Shown here: one piece after another, positions 44,981 to 52,449 of the stretch
How the letters are laid out: each line of letters starts with the position of its first letter
How positions within the stretch are numbered: position 1 is the first letter of the stretch
Origin: a virus
Virus record (IMG/VR): IMGVR_UViG_3300040801_002513
Coordinates: 1-64,000 of that record
DNA length: 64,000 nucleotides
Direction: 5' to 3' (one strand)
Position numbers and translations under genes: made by a program
Notes under the pieces: model-generated
Database searches by the model: none
Seen by the model: the letters and a program-made list of their open reading frames with translations, nothing else
What the model was told of the DNA's origin: nothing

Positions 44981-45111
44981 CTGTACCACTGCCCAGGTTG
45001 GGTAGTGGTACAGCTTTTTGAAGGAGGTAAGGCCCGGCCTGCAATTCAGCAGGTGGTTGGGAGCTACACTGCCTCTTCAACTCCAACGCTTTCGGGCAAA
45101 GGAGAGATACC
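44981..45111 (+). promoter_or_regulatory. Leader repeat 5 (long variant)
   Basis: Hairpin 1 44981-45013 with loop CAGG, then CTTTTTGAAG. The long structure matches that of repeat 3 but with GAGGTA...TGCCTC outside and CCTGC/GCAGG inside, so both stems covary. Ends GCT/GGC hairpin then AAAGGAG. Confidence 0.75.
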
Positions 45112-45453
45112 ATGGCAGATCTCAAACTCATCATCGCGGCTACAGCAGCTTTCCCAACAATCGAGTGGTCACATATCGACTGCTCAATGGGGGAAACGTT
45201 GGTAATCAGCCATCTGATGCCGATGAAATCAGCTGCTGGCTGGTACCTGGGTAGGGCTTGTGTTGAGGTTGATGACCCTCACAGCCCAAATCACATAAAC
45301 GTAGATTTTGGCTACGGGCCTTACTCCAGAGAAACGGGGTATTACCCAGATGAGGCCACTCTGCGTAAGGTACACGAGGCAGATATGTTACCTGTGAGAG
45401 ATTGCGTAGAGAATAACGCTCTCTACGACTCGGGTAGACTACCTAAGCCGTAA
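45112..45453 (+). CDS. Hypothetical protein
   Basis: 113 residues with several His/Cys (WSHIDCSMG) and a conserved-looking GYGPYSRETGYYPDEA. Possibly metal-binding. Not recognised. Confidence 0.5.
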   Translation: MADLKLIIAATAAFPTIEWSHIDCSMGETLVISHLMPMKSAAGWYLGRACVEVDDPHSPNHINVDFGYGPYSRETGYYPDEATLRKVHEADMLPVRDCVENNALYDSGRLPKP

Positions 45454-45459
45454 ACCTAA

Positions 45460-45549
45460 CTGTACCGCTGCCCTTCGGGGTAGTGGTACAGCTTTTTGAA
45501 GGCAGCGCCATATGGGCTACGCCATTAACCTTTTGTAAGGAGACTCACC
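45460..45549 (+). promoter_or_regulatory. Leader repeat 6
   Basis: Hairpin 1 45460-45491 (TTCG loop), then CTTTTTGAAG. Hairpin 2 45501-45523: GGC/GCC outside, AGC/TAC internal loop, GCC/GGC inside. CCTT...AAGG brackets the Shine-Dalgarno. Confidence 0.8.
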
Positions 45550-45870
45550 ATGAAAACTATCATCCACGCAACATTTACAATAGTATGTATACTCATAATA
45601 GTATTGGCCACCTTGGTTATATCCAATATACTGTCTAAGCCTGCTACCGATACTGCTAAGGTTATTCATGATGAGCCTATGTCAGCTTATCACGATATCC
45701 TCTGTATAGAGGAAGACGGCAGTGCTGAAACCTACAGCATCCCTGTTCCAGTATTCGAGGGATTCAGCGATGAGTTTGTAGAAGACTACCTTGAGTACGC
45801 AGGGCAGCAGTTCTGCGATAGCATAAAAAACAAGAGCCGGTACCTTCACGATGTAGGTGAAGACCGATAA
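45550..45870 (+). CDS. Membrane-anchored small protein
   Basis: 106 residues. One N-terminal transmembrane segment (FTIVCILIIVLATLVISNIL, about 9-28), then a periplasmic or cytoplasmic acidic domain (SIPVPVFEGFSDEFVEDYLE) with two Cys. Function unknown. Confidence 0.55.
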   Translation: MKTIIHATFTIVCILIIVLATLVISNILSKPATDTAKVIHDEPMSAYHDILCIEEDGSAETYSIPVPVFEGFSDEFVEDYLEYAGQQFCDSIKNKSRYLHDVGEDR

Positions 45871-45875
45871 CCCAT

Positions 45876-45973
45876 CTGTACCATTACTCCTGTGTGAGTA
45901 GTGGTACAGCTTTTTGAAGGCAATGCTCGTGTAGAAGCAGCGCCTCACTTTAACTCCAACTAAGGAGAATATC
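45876..45973 (+). promoter_or_regulatory. Leader repeat 7
   Basis: Hairpin 1 45876-45909 with an extended stem (CTGTACCATTACTC/GAGTAGTGGTACAG), then CTTTTTGAAG. Hairpin 2 45919-45944 (GGC/GCC, AAT/AGC loop, GCT/AGC). CTCC/GGAG can close on the Shine-Dalgarno. Confidence 0.85.
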
Positions 45974-46240
45974 ATGAGAAATATAGACAAAGTAGAGTTG
46001 AAATGCGCGTTAGATGCAATTTTAACAAAAAATAGGGAGATGTATCGAGCTGCTTGGCAGGAGAGCACCTCAGACGAACTGAGGAAGCAGTACAGCTCAT
46101 GGTGCAGAGCTAAAGAGGAAGAAATCGCCTCGACGTTAGAGGATTTTGCCATCTATACCGAAAGGGTTAGCCTCGGGGGGCTTACCCCTCAAGTATTAAT
46201 TGAGGGCAAGTCGATGTACCTAACAAAATTGTTTTATTAG
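45974..46240 (+). CDS. Small helical protein, paralogue of 50499-50762
   Basis: 88 residues, helical: MRNIDKVELKCALDAILTKN then WCRAKEEEIASTLEDFAI. About half identical to the 87-residue protein at 50499. The two also share leader and trailer sequences, showing a duplication. Ends in a different C-terminus (YLTKLFY). Function unknown. Confidence 0.6.
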   Translation: MRNIDKVELKCALDAILTKNREMYRAAWQESTSDELRKQYSSWCRAKEEEIASTLEDFAIYTERVSLGGLTPQVLIEGKSMYLTKLFY

Positions 46241-46271
46241 TTGCCGGCAAGGCAATTTCCATAGCACATTC

Positions 46272-46313
46272 GCACCACACCTGGCTTAGGCTAGGTGTGG
46301 TGCTTTCTTTTTT
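46272..46313 (+). terminator. Strong terminator after the 45974 gene
   Basis: GCACCACACCT (46272-46282) pairs with AGGTGTGGTGC (46293-46303), followed by TTTCTTTTTT. The same hairpin recurs after the paralogous gene at 50770-50801. Confidence 0.9.
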
Positions 46314-46367
46314 AAAAGCGCCCTGGGACTTCGTAAAGGAGTTCTTGAGTAACACAGTAGACCAAAT

Positions 46368-46435
46368 AGCAGTACAGCTTTTTGAAGTAATACCGCTTCA
46401 GTTTTGCCCCGACTAGAGGGGATTGCGAGGTACTC
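46368..46435 (+). promoter_or_regulatory. Leader repeat 8 (right arm only)
   Basis: TAGCAGTACAG then CTTTTTGAAG (46368-46387), no left arm. A GAAG/CTTC hairpin follows (46384-46399). The small ORF 46436 starts after GCGAGGTACTC. Confidence 0.45.
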
Positions 46436-46609
46436 ATGAAAGTACACACAGTTTTTACAGCGAAGAATAACCTCATCACCCAAATTGTCGCTGAGGGAAA
46501 CCCTGGCGTGCTGACTCTCCTTTGTCCCCACATACGATTCATTTCTCAAACTTTAATCAAAAAACTACTGCAGATAGTGGTACAACTTTTTGAACGGGCA
46601 CAGCCATAA
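46436..46609 (+). CDS. Possible small ORF in a 395-base gap
   Basis: 57 codons from ATG 46436 behind GCGAGG. It reads MKVHTVFTAKNNLITQIVAE then GNPG, and is cut by the next leader element near its end. Homologous position to the 32-residue ORF at 54480, which also ends with NPG. Weak. Around it: terminator copy, leader element 8 and the CCCCACATACGATTCATTTC repeat. Confidence 0.35.
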   Translation: MKVHTVFTAKNNLITQIVAEGNPGVLTLLCPHIRFISQTLIKKLLQIVVQLFERAQP

Positions 46610-46636
46610 GGCAAAGCCCACAATAGGAGATATACT
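46571..46636 (+). promoter_or_regulatory. Leader repeat 9 (right arm only)
   Basis: ATAGTGGTACAA then CTTTTTGAAC, without a left arm. Hairpin 2 46596-46619: GGGC/GCCC outside, ACA/AAA internal loop, GCC/GGC inside. This gene's Shine-Dalgarno is not in a hairpin. Confidence 0.7.
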
Positions 46637-46783
46637 ATGGAATGTGTTATATGCGGCAAAATCAACTGTGAAGAAAACCCTGGGTGTGAGGCAGCTAGCT
46701 CTCTGCTGGAGGACATCTACATGGATGAGTACTGTTGCTATACTTGCGGTCAAGAGTTTGATGACTGCACTTGCGAAGAATAA
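46637..46783 (+). CDS. Small zinc-ribbon protein
   Basis: 48 residues, found by reading. CVICGKINCEENPGC then YCCYTCGQEFDDCTC gives two CxxC-type pairs. Starts at ATG 46637 behind AGGAGATATACT. Metal-binding regulator is a fair guess; function unknown. Confidence 0.55.
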   Translation: MECVICGKINCEENPGCEAASSLLEDIYMDEYCCYTCGQEFDDCTCEE

Positions 46784-46789
46784 CCTTTA

Positions 46790-46885
46790 CTGTACCATTG
46801 CCCAAGTTGGGTAGTGGTACAGTTTATTGAAGGAGCAATGCCCATATGGGGCGCCGCTCTATAACTCCATATAAGGAGATTTACC
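46790..46885 (+). promoter_or_regulatory. Leader repeat 10
   Basis: Hairpin 1 46790-46822, then TTTATTGAAG (T-run broken). Hairpin 2 46833-46859: GAGC/GCTC, AAT/GCC loop, GCCC/GGGC. CTCC ATATAA GGAG hairpin on the Shine-Dalgarno. Confidence 0.85.
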
Positions 46886-47188
46886 ATGACTAAGCTTACT
46901 CTTGACCCAGCCATCATCGCCGCTTTCTCAGCTCACAGTATTGAGTTGGAACACCGCCCTGAGCTCAACGAGGGTCGCGGCCTATGGCAATACGATGACG
47001 GCCCTGACGGGGCAATCATTGAATTGTGGGTTGGCATCAATGGTACCGGTAATGTAGGTGTATTCGGCACCTATGATGCTGGTGATTTTGGCCAACAGTA
47101 CGGCCTGTCTAGCAACATGTCAGATTGGATAGAGAACTTCGCTCAATATCTGCCATTCATGGCCAAAGGTGAAGAATTCGATTGGTAA
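46886..47188 (+). CDS. Small acidic hypothetical protein
   Basis: 100 residues, acidic, Gly/Asp-rich centre (IELWVGINGTGNVGVFGTYD). Beta-rich. Unrecognised. Confidence 0.5.
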   Translation: MTKLTLDPAIIAAFSAHSIELEHRPELNEGRGLWQYDDGPDGAIIELWVGINGTGNVGVFGTYDAGDFGQQYGLSSNMSDWIENFAQYLPFMAKGEEFDW

Positions 47189-47196
47189 CCCTTACG

Positions 47197-47278
47197 CTGT
47201 ACCAGCTTCCTTAGTGGTACAGCTTTTTGAAGGCATAGCTCACAAAGAGCAGCGCCATAACTCCAATGGAGAGATATC
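47197..47278 (+). promoter_or_regulatory. Leader repeat 11
   Basis: Hairpin 1 47197-47222, then CTTTTTGAAG. Hairpin 2 47232-47256: GGC/GCC, ATA/AGC loop, GCTC/GAGC. CTCC AAT GGAG closes on the Shine-Dalgarno. Confidence 0.8.
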
Positions 47279-47611
47279 ATGTCCAATACACAGATTTTTA
47301 CAATAGCAGTAATGTCAGCAGCTAATGAAGTACGTGGTGCTGAAAAGAAAAGTGTTAAATACTTCTTAGGTGAACTGGTAGAAATTGGATGTTCATTCAC
47401 CAGATGTACAGACACATATTGTATAAGACTTTCTAGCTTCTTCAATAGTGAGGAAGAGGTGCAAAAAACTGAACTTATACCCCATATCGTGGTTGAACAA
47501 GGGCCATTAGTAATAGGTAAGGGTATTAAGTACTACCCATCAAAGAGCTGTATATCGCCTATCAACCAATGGGCCTTAGAAAAAAGGTTCAACAAGCGTA
47601 TAAAGAAATAA
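47279..47611 (+). CDS. Hypothetical protein
   Basis: 110 residues, basic C-terminus (EKRFNKRIKK), scattered Cys (CSFTRCTDTYC). Function unknown; a small DNA- or RNA-binding protein is possible. Confidence 0.5.
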   Translation: MSNTQIFTIAVMSAANEVRGAEKKSVKYFLGELVEIGCSFTRCTDTYCIRLSSFFNSEEEVQKTELIPHIVVEQGPLVIGKGIKYYPSKSCISPINQWALEKRFNKRIKK

Positions 47612-47620
47612 CCCATTACA

Positions 47621-47711
47621 CTGTACCAGCTTCCATAGTGGTACAGGGTTTTGAAGGAGCTTACATATCGTTGGCTCTAAAATCCAACGCCTACGGGCAA
47701 AGGAGTCTGTT
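47621..47711 (+). promoter_or_regulatory. Leader repeat 12
   Basis: Hairpin 1 47621-47646 (short loop), then GGTTTTGAAG (T-run altered, TTGAAG kept). Hairpin GCC/GGC (47689-47698) then AAAGGAG. Confidence 0.75.
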
Positions 47712-48206
47712 ATGATCACCATTAAACTCACCGGCCACTTACACGTTGGTAGTGCTACTGAGACCTCTTCTGATTGTGGTAACTGTGACGGTGCACGTTG
47801 CGAGGAATGCCACAAGCGTTGGGTCTTCGAGGGTACTACCTACTACAGTTACGAGGCTGCTTTGGAAGCAGAGGCTAAAAGCCTTTCTGCTTGGCAGGAC
47901 CTAGTACCTGGTGTAGAGATGCCTTCTGACCCACAATTCGCCCTCAATGCTGATGGAGAGTTAACAGCTCTCTGTTGGAGTTGGGAAGAGGGGGACCATC
48001 TGGTAGTTTGTAACCCAGATGCTCCAGCATACGAAGCAGTGTATGCTAAGGCCCTCAAAGCTACTGAGTTGTGGGTGAAATGTCCTTGTGTTGATAAAGC
48101 AGACCATTGCTACGCCAATGACTGTAGTATCATGGGATGCAATGACACACGCTGTCAATATGAGGTAAAACACCGTGGGCGTAAGGAGCGCAAATGGTAC
48201 ATGTAG
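47712..48206 (+). CDS. Cys-rich hypothetical protein
   Basis: 164 residues. CGNCDGARCEECHKRW (about 22-37) is a zinc-ribbon-like cluster, and a second Cys-rich end has CPCVDKADHCYANDCSIMGC. Basic C-terminus. Function unknown, probably metal-binding. Confidence 0.55.
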   Translation: MITIKLTGHLHVGSATETSSDCGNCDGARCEECHKRWVFEGTTYYSYEAALEAEAKSLSAWQDLVPGVEMPSDPQFALNADGELTALCWSWEEGDHLVVCNPDAPAYEAVYAKALKATELWVKCPCVDKADHCYANDCSIMGCNDTRCQYEVKHRGRKERKWYM

Positions 48207-48213
48207 TACAAAG

Positions 48214-48299
48214 ACAGGGCCAGCTTGTATAGTGGTCCTGTTTTTTGAAGGGCAAAGGCATAAGGCCACAGCCCATAACTCCAAATAAGGAGAATCACC
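48214..48299 (+). promoter_or_regulatory. Leader repeat 13 (compensated stem)
   Basis: Hairpin 1 48214-48241 is ACAGGGCCA/TGGTCCTGT: the usual GGTAC core is GGTCC here and the left arm changed with it. TTTTTTGAAG follows. Hairpin 2 48250-48274 is GGGC/GCCC with AAA/ACA loop. Confidence 0.85.
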
Positions 48300-48512
48300 A
48301 TGCGTAACCACAGCACCGATGTGCTGGCTAATAAAATCAATAGCGATTACGCTAATGCTGGTATTACACCAGAAGAACTTATTGAAGCTACTGAAGGCGC
48401 CTTTGATATCACTATCAGAGAAGACTACCTGGCCTTTCACATTGTAGAAGACAGCACCGTATATACTATATACATGTGGCGTAAAAACAACTACTGGAAT
48501 GTGAAGGCATAA
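48300..48512 (+). CDS. Small hypothetical protein
   Basis: 70 residues, acidic N-terminus, ending WRKNNYWNVKA. Followed after 18 bases by another gene without a hairpin element. Unrecognised. Confidence 0.5.
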   Translation: MRNHSTDVLANKINSDYANAGITPEELIEATEGAFDITIREDYLAFHIVEDSTVYTIYMWRKNNYWNVKA

Positions 48513-48530
48513 CATTAAAGGAGATTAGTC

Positions 48531-48731
48531 ATGGCAAAACACACTGTTGTTAGCAAAGCTGTAGCAGAAAAGATTTGTAGTAATGAAGGCCTCATCCTTA
48601 GCGATGTTGTTAAAGAAGCACAGCTCCTTAAAAGCGGTGCTAAGCTTAAATATCGCAAGCCTAGGTATTACATAGCTGGTTACGCCGAATCAGGTATTGA
48701 TGTAGAAACCACACTCTCGAATGTAGTATAA
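48531..48731 (+). CDS. Small basic hypothetical protein
   Basis: 66 residues, Lys/Ser-rich helix (SKAVAEKICSNEGLILSDVV), Tyr-rich basic segment. Shine-Dalgarno AAAGGAGATTAG. In operon with the preceding gene. Confidence 0.5.
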   Translation: MAKHTVVSKAVAEKICSNEGLILSDVVKEAQLLKSGAKLKYRKPRYYIAGYAESGIDVETTLSNVV

Positions 48732-48737
48732 TATCCA

Positions 48738-48828
48738 CTGTACCACTGCCCAAGTTGGGTAGTGGTACATTGTTTTGAAGCAGCGCCATATGGGCAACGC
48801 TCACCCTAACCTCCAATTGGAGATTGTT
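48738..48828 (+). promoter_or_regulatory. Leader repeat 14
   Basis: Hairpin 1 48738-48769, then TTGTTTTGAAG. Hairpin 2 48779-48801: AGC/GCT, AGC/AAC loop, GCC/GGC. CTCC AATT GGAG hairpin holds the Shine-Dalgarno. Confidence 0.8.
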
Positions 48829-49116
48829 ATGAAAACAGTGCGCTTTTGTAATACCTGCAGCTCAACTGAGCTAACGAGAATGGAAGTAGATGGGTTCTTC
48901 TCCTCAACAGTATGTGTTACTTGCGGGAGTGCTGATATTGCCTCCCGTGAAGAGCCTGAATGGTTTGACCTATCTAACTGGTCAGACCTGCCAAAGGGCT
49001 TGACTATAAATTCTCAAGGGTTTGTGGAAGACCCTTGGGGTAATGAGCTATTCAAACTACGTAAAGGCGATACTGTCTATTCTGTGACAGACCGTCTTAA
49101 CTCAGATATGGAATAG
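48829..49116 (+). CDS. Zinc-ribbon hypothetical protein
   Basis: 95 residues. FCNTCSSTELTRMEVDGFFS and VCVTCGSADIAS give a CxxC...CxxC ribbon. C-terminal half plain. Function unknown. Confidence 0.6.
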   Translation: MKTVRFCNTCSSTELTRMEVDGFFSSTVCVTCGSADIASREEPEWFDLSNWSDLPKGLTINSQGFVEDPWGNELFKLRKGDTVYSVTDRLNSDME

Positions 49117-49122
49117 CCTCTT

Positions 49123-49216
49123 CTGTACCATTGTCTAGTTTAGGCAGTGGTACAGCTTTTTGAAGGAGCAGCGCCATATAGGCATCGCTCTATAACTCCA
49201 GCTAAGGAGAATCACA
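49123..49216 (+). promoter_or_regulatory. Leader repeat 15
   Basis: Hairpin 1 49123-49155, stem GTCTA/TAGGC by wobble, then CTTTTTGAAG. Hairpin 2 49166-49190: GAGC/GCTC, AGC/ATC loop, GCC/GGC. CTCC/GGAG on the Shine-Dalgarno. Confidence 0.85.
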
Positions 49217-50389
49217 ATGTCTTTATCTACAATTGAAGTGGAAGGCGGCAAAGTTGTTGTCAAAATTGGAGAATCTGACCCTTATATTATTGACTATAGG
49301 CCTAAATTCTCCCTACTTGAGGTGGTAAGTAAGTTCTGCCCAGCAACTGTACGTTTGTTCGACAAACACAGCATGTACAAAGATGCTGGCGATATGCTTG
49401 GTGTATCTGTAAAAATGTTTACCAAGATGCTCAATGGTGCCATGCACAGAGCTTATATCGCACCACACTATGACCTTATAAAAAGATTTGGATACTTCAA
49501 AGGATTCCTTAATGGAGACTTAGTACAAAAGGTAAGGATGAACCGTAAGTATATAGAGAACTTCATAGCAGATAACTGTAGCAATACAGCTGCTTTCGGC
49601 CTCTTATATGACAGCCCCAAAGAGGCTAAAACCAAACTTGGTAAAGGTTTGTGGAAAAAACTGTGTAATAATAGCGCTACAAGAAATGATAACATAGTTA
49701 AATTAGTTATCCTTTCTTGTCAGTATGAGACAGATGATATAGCATTTGCTCAAACCATACCATCTACACTATTACTGTTGAAAGACATCATGTTTCTCCA
49801 CGATTTAAACAGCACAATAATGCAGGACTTTGTAAAGAGTGTAAAAAAGCCGTTGTATAAGGTAGAAGAATCTCATATAACAAAGTTGCGTAGTACCTGG
49901 TATGACTGTAAAAGACTTATGGAAAATGAAGGTCTAGAGTTTAATCCTAACTGGAGTATCAAACGTGTCACAGAAGAACATGACGCTGCTATTACCAGAA
50001 ACAATAGGAAAAAATACTCAGATGAAGAGTTCGACTACTGCAACCAGCTGCCTAATACCGTAACTAAGGGCGATTTCACTGCGACCTTAGTTCGTACACC
50101 CCTCGCACTATACACAATTGGTGTGAGAGAACACCACTGTGTTGCTATGTACAGTGGTTTGTGTAAATCTGGGCAATACATAGTGTATGAGATAACAGGC
50201 CTAACTACGGAAGTTAGTATACTAGGCTTTGGGGGTGATAACCACACTCAGCACTACCATGCGTGCAATGAGTTAGTAACCAATCCCAACCTTAAAGACT
50301 TCGGAATATACGTAGAAAAGCATATAAGGTCAGTATTCACCTTTAAAGAACTTAGTACCTTTTATGCCGGACCGGTTATAGACCTATAA
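49217..50389 (+). CDS. PcfJ-like protein
   Basis: 390 residues. The C-terminal third has the PcfJ-like core: LVRTPLALYTIGVREHHCVA (the EG...HCV pattern), then SGQYIVYEITGLTTEVSI, then a Gln/His-rich end. PcfJ proteins occur in conjugative plasmids, mobile elements and phages. Function is unknown. It is the largest gene in this part of the arm. Confidence 0.65.
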   Translation: MSLSTIEVEGGKVVVKIGESDPYIIDYRPKFSLLEVVSKFCPATVRLFDKHSMYKDAGDMLGVSVKMFTKMLNGAMHRAYIAPHYDLIKRFGYFKGFLNGDLVQKVRMNRKYIENFIADNCSNTAAFGLLYDSPKEAKTKLGKGLWKKLCNNSATRNDNIVKLVILSCQYETDDIAFAQTIPSTLLLLKDIMFLHDLNSTIMQDFVKSVKKPLYKVEESHITKLRSTWYDCKRLMENEGLEFNPNWSIKRVTEEHDAAITRNNRKKYSDEEFDYCNQLPNTVTKGDFTATLVRTPLALYTIGVREHHCVAMYSGLCKSGQYIVYEITGLTTEVSILGFGGDNHTQHYHACNELVTNPNLKDFGIYVEKHIRSVFTFKELSTFYAGPVIDL

Positions 50390-50400
50390 GCTGTTGAAAA

Positions 50401-50498
50401 CTGTACCATTACTCCTGTGTGAGTAGTGGTACAGTTTTTTGAAGGCAATGCTCATGTAGAAGCAGCGCCTCACTTTAACTCCAGCTAAGGAAAATATC
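50401..50498 (+). promoter_or_regulatory. Leader repeat 16
   Basis: Hairpin 1 50401-50434 (as repeat 7), then TTTTTTGAAG. Hairpin 2 50444-50469: GGC/GCC, AAT/AGC loop, GCT/AGC. Nearly identical to repeat 7 because of a gene duplication. Confidence 0.85.
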
Positions 50499-50762
50499 AT
50501 GAGAAATACAGACAAAGTAGAACTGCGCACAAAATTGGACTCAGTTTTAACTGAAAACAGAGACCGTTATATAGTCTCTTGGAAAAACAGCCCATCTGCC
50601 GCACTCAGACAGCAGTACAGAAAGTGGTGCATAGCTCAGGAGAAGGAAGTTGCCTCTACCTTAGAAGAATTCGGTATTACTACCGATAGAGTTAGCCTCA
50701 GCGGACTTTACCCACAAGTATTAATTGCTGACAAGGCGATTTCCCTAGCACAATTGATGTAG
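50499..50762 (+). CDS. Small helical protein, paralogue of 45974-46240
   Basis: 87 residues, helical (MRNTDKVELRTKLDSVLTEN, EKEVASTLEEFGI). About half identical to 45974-46240; the shared terminator and leader show segmental duplication about 4.5 kb apart. Function unknown. Confidence 0.6.
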   Translation: MRNTDKVELRTKLDSVLTENRDRYIVSWKNSPSAALRQQYRKWCIAQEKEVASTLEEFGITTDRVSLSGLYPQVLIADKAISLAQLM

Positions 50763-50769
50763 CACATTC

Positions 50770-50811
50770 GCACCACACCTGGCTTAGGCTAGGTGTGGTG
50801 CTATCTTTATT
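50770..50811 (+). terminator. Strong terminator, copy of the one at 46272
   Basis: GCACCACACCT (50770-50780) pairs with AGGTGTGGTGC (50791-50801), followed by TATCTTTATT. Confidence 0.85.
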
Positions 50812-50861
50812 AAAAGCGCCCTGTATTTTCATATGTAAGTACAGGGTATTACAAAGGCTAA

Positions 50862-50938
50862 CAGTACCAATTACCTTCACAGGTTATACGCTAGTGGTAC
50901 AACCTCTTGAAGTTAAACAATCAACTTAGGAGGTACAG
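50862..50938 (+). promoter_or_regulatory. Leader repeat 17 (weak)
   Basis: GTACCA (50864-50869) and TAGTGGTAC (50892-50900) with a long loop, then AACCTCTTGAAG. The T-run is broken but TTGAAG is intact. AGGAGGT lies before a possible GTG. Confidence 0.5.
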
Positions 50939-51073
50939 GTGTTCCAGCTAAAAAACAACAACTCCGCAATTCTATTAACAACCTACAGCAGCACAAACAC
51001 GGCTTTACGGGGGACGAGACCCTGCCGCCCATCAGCTCTTATGCCGTCTCATGCTTTTCATTTCTGCACTTAA
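50939..51073 (+). CDS. Possible 44-residue ORF
   Basis: GTG at 50939 behind TAGGAGGTACAG. Reads VFQLKNNNSAILLTTYSSTN and ends FHFCT just before the next TAGTGGTAC element. Short, and the composition is not convincing. Fills part of a 398-base gap. Confidence 0.3.
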   Translation: MFQLKNNNSAILLTTYSSTNTALRGTRPCRPSALMPSHAFHFCT

Positions 51074-51160
51074 TAGTGGTACAACTTTTTGAAGGAGCAC
51101 AATGGGTGCTTCGCAGTACAATCACGGCCCACTTCCGGGCAAAGATTTAAGGAGAATACC
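51071..51160 (+). promoter_or_regulatory. Leader repeat 18 (right arm only)
   Basis: AATAGTGGTACAA then CTTTTTGAAG with no left arm. Hairpin GCCC/GGGC (51127-51140) then AAAG; Shine-Dalgarno AAGGAGAATACC. Confidence 0.7.
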
Positions 51161-51772
51161 ATGAATTTAGCTATCGTTATCGGAAACCTAGGTGAAACCC
51201 CAGTAGTTCGTAAAACTGCCGCTGGTATGTCAGTTACTACATTCTCTCTGGCCACCACTGAGCGTTGGAAAAAGGACGGGGTTAAGCAGGAGAAAACCAC
51301 TTGGCACAAGATTCAGGCCTGGGGTACTAACGCAGATAATTGCGCCGCGTACCTGTCCAAAGGATCAAAGCTGCAGGTCACTGGCCGTATGGAAATCCAG
51401 CCTTGGACTGACCAGCAAGGTATTAAGAGAAATCCCACCATCATCGTGATGAGTGAGATGGAGATGTTAGGCGATCCTGGACATAGGAACGAGTCTAACA
51501 ATAGTACTCCTGCTCAAAATACTGCGACAACCAACTCTGCTTGTAAATTCACCTATAAGCAGATGAAAGACGGTGGTTGGACCGATGAGCAACTACTGGC
51601 TGACCCCCAGTATGCGCACTTGGTACCGAAGAAAGCCGCACCTCCTGCCCCACCAAAACCTCCTGTGGCGCAAAACAATCCGCCATCTCCACCCACACCT
51701 ATATCTGTGGCACCTCCTCAGGGTTGTGCCAGTTCTCAGGGTTTCGTGCCTGACGAGGACTATGGAGTGTAA
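51161..51772 (+). CDS. ssb: Single-stranded DNA-binding protein with GWT module
   Basis: 203 residues. OB-fold N-terminal domain (1-105): MNLAIVIGNLGETPVVRKTA, TTWHKIQAWG and KLQVTGRMEIQPW match bacterial SSB. Residues 130-156 are FTYKQMKDGGWTDEQLLADP, YAHLVP. A Pro-rich linker (PAPPKPPVAQ) leads to an acidic end (VPDEDYGV). The ATG follows AAGGAGAATACC. The GWT module also occurs in 58581 and 60244, which suggests a shared partner. Its expected role is coating ssDNA in replication. Confidence 0.88.
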   Translation: MNLAIVIGNLGETPVVRKTAAGMSVTTFSLATTERWKKDGVKQEKTTWHKIQAWGTNADNCAAYLSKGSKLQVTGRMEIQPWTDQQGIKRNPTIIVMSEMEMLGDPGHRNESNNSTPAQNTATTNSACKFTYKQMKDGGWTDEQLLADPQYAHLVPKKAAPPAPPKPPVAQNNPPSPPTPISVAPPQGCASSQGFVPDEDYGV

Positions 51773-51779
51773 CATTAAC

Positions 51780-51870
51780 TCAGTACCCGCTTGTATAGGG
51801 GTACTGATTTTTTGAAGTCAACTGTAGTATTACTCAAATCAAAGCCTAATAAAGGGCAAAGGAGATTACA
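51780..51870 (+). promoter_or_regulatory. Leader repeat 19 (compensated stem)
   Basis: Hairpin 1 51780-51808 reads CAGTACCC/GGGGTACTG: TGG became GGG and CCA became CCC. TTTTTTGAAG follows. Hairpin GCC/GGC (51844-51857) then AAAGGAG. Confidence 0.8.
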
Positions 51871-52443
51871 ATGCATTATGACATCAAAAATCATTCTATC
51901 GTAGTTAGCACATTCGAAGGTAAAATAGTGACCTTAGATCTGCATCACTACAATGAGATCAAACTCAGTTATGACAAAAAAGTTGGTAAAGTTATTATGG
52001 ATTTAGTGGAACCTGTAAAATCTAGGTTCATTATGGATATGTATCCAGAAGTTCCTAAGAAAGAAGTACCTGTAATGCCTACAGCTAAAACTGTAAAAGA
52101 ACCTACAACTGGTGAACGTTGTAAAATAATGCCACAACCAACTAAAAAAAGAACAATCAGTAGACGTGCTACTACTACATATTCTAAACCGATGAAGAAA
52201 ATGTCGGTACAAAGTATAAGTACACTATACCTACTGTACAAAAAAGGAGAACCTGTACAAAAACTATCCAGAAAATACGATATAAAAGTAAACACAATAT
52301 ACAGTTGGGTATCCACTATAACTCGTGTACTATCTGGAGCACCTGTAGAAAAAGTGCATAAAAAACTGCAGCAAACAGCGGTCTATATAAAAAGCCAGGG
52401 GCTATCTGAAGGGTGTACGGTGAAACACTCCCAGGCCGCCTAA
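51871..52443 (+). CDS. HTH-containing hypothetical protein
   Basis: 190 residues. Residues about 110-150 (KMSVQSISTLYLLYKKGEPV, QKLSRKYDIKVNTIYSWVST) form a homeodomain-like helix-turn-helix with recognition helix KVNTIYSWV. N-terminal half is beta-rich and basic. Probable DNA-binding regulator. Target unknown. Confidence 0.6.
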   Translation: MHYDIKNHSIVVSTFEGKIVTLDLHHYNEIKLSYDKKVGKVIMDLVEPVKSRFIMDMYPEVPKKEVPVMPTAKTVKEPTTGERCKIMPQPTKKRTISRRATTTYSKPMKKMSVQSISTLYLLYKKGEPVQKLSRKYDIKVNTIYSWVSTITRVLSGAPVEKVHKKLQQTAVYIKSQGLSEGCTVKHSQAA

Positions 52444-52449
52444 ACAAAT

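Noticed and set aside
43249-50469. CRISPR array
   Set aside because: The repeats are spaced by genes of different length and the copies vary with compensatory changes; there is no direct-repeat/spacer pattern and no cas gene.
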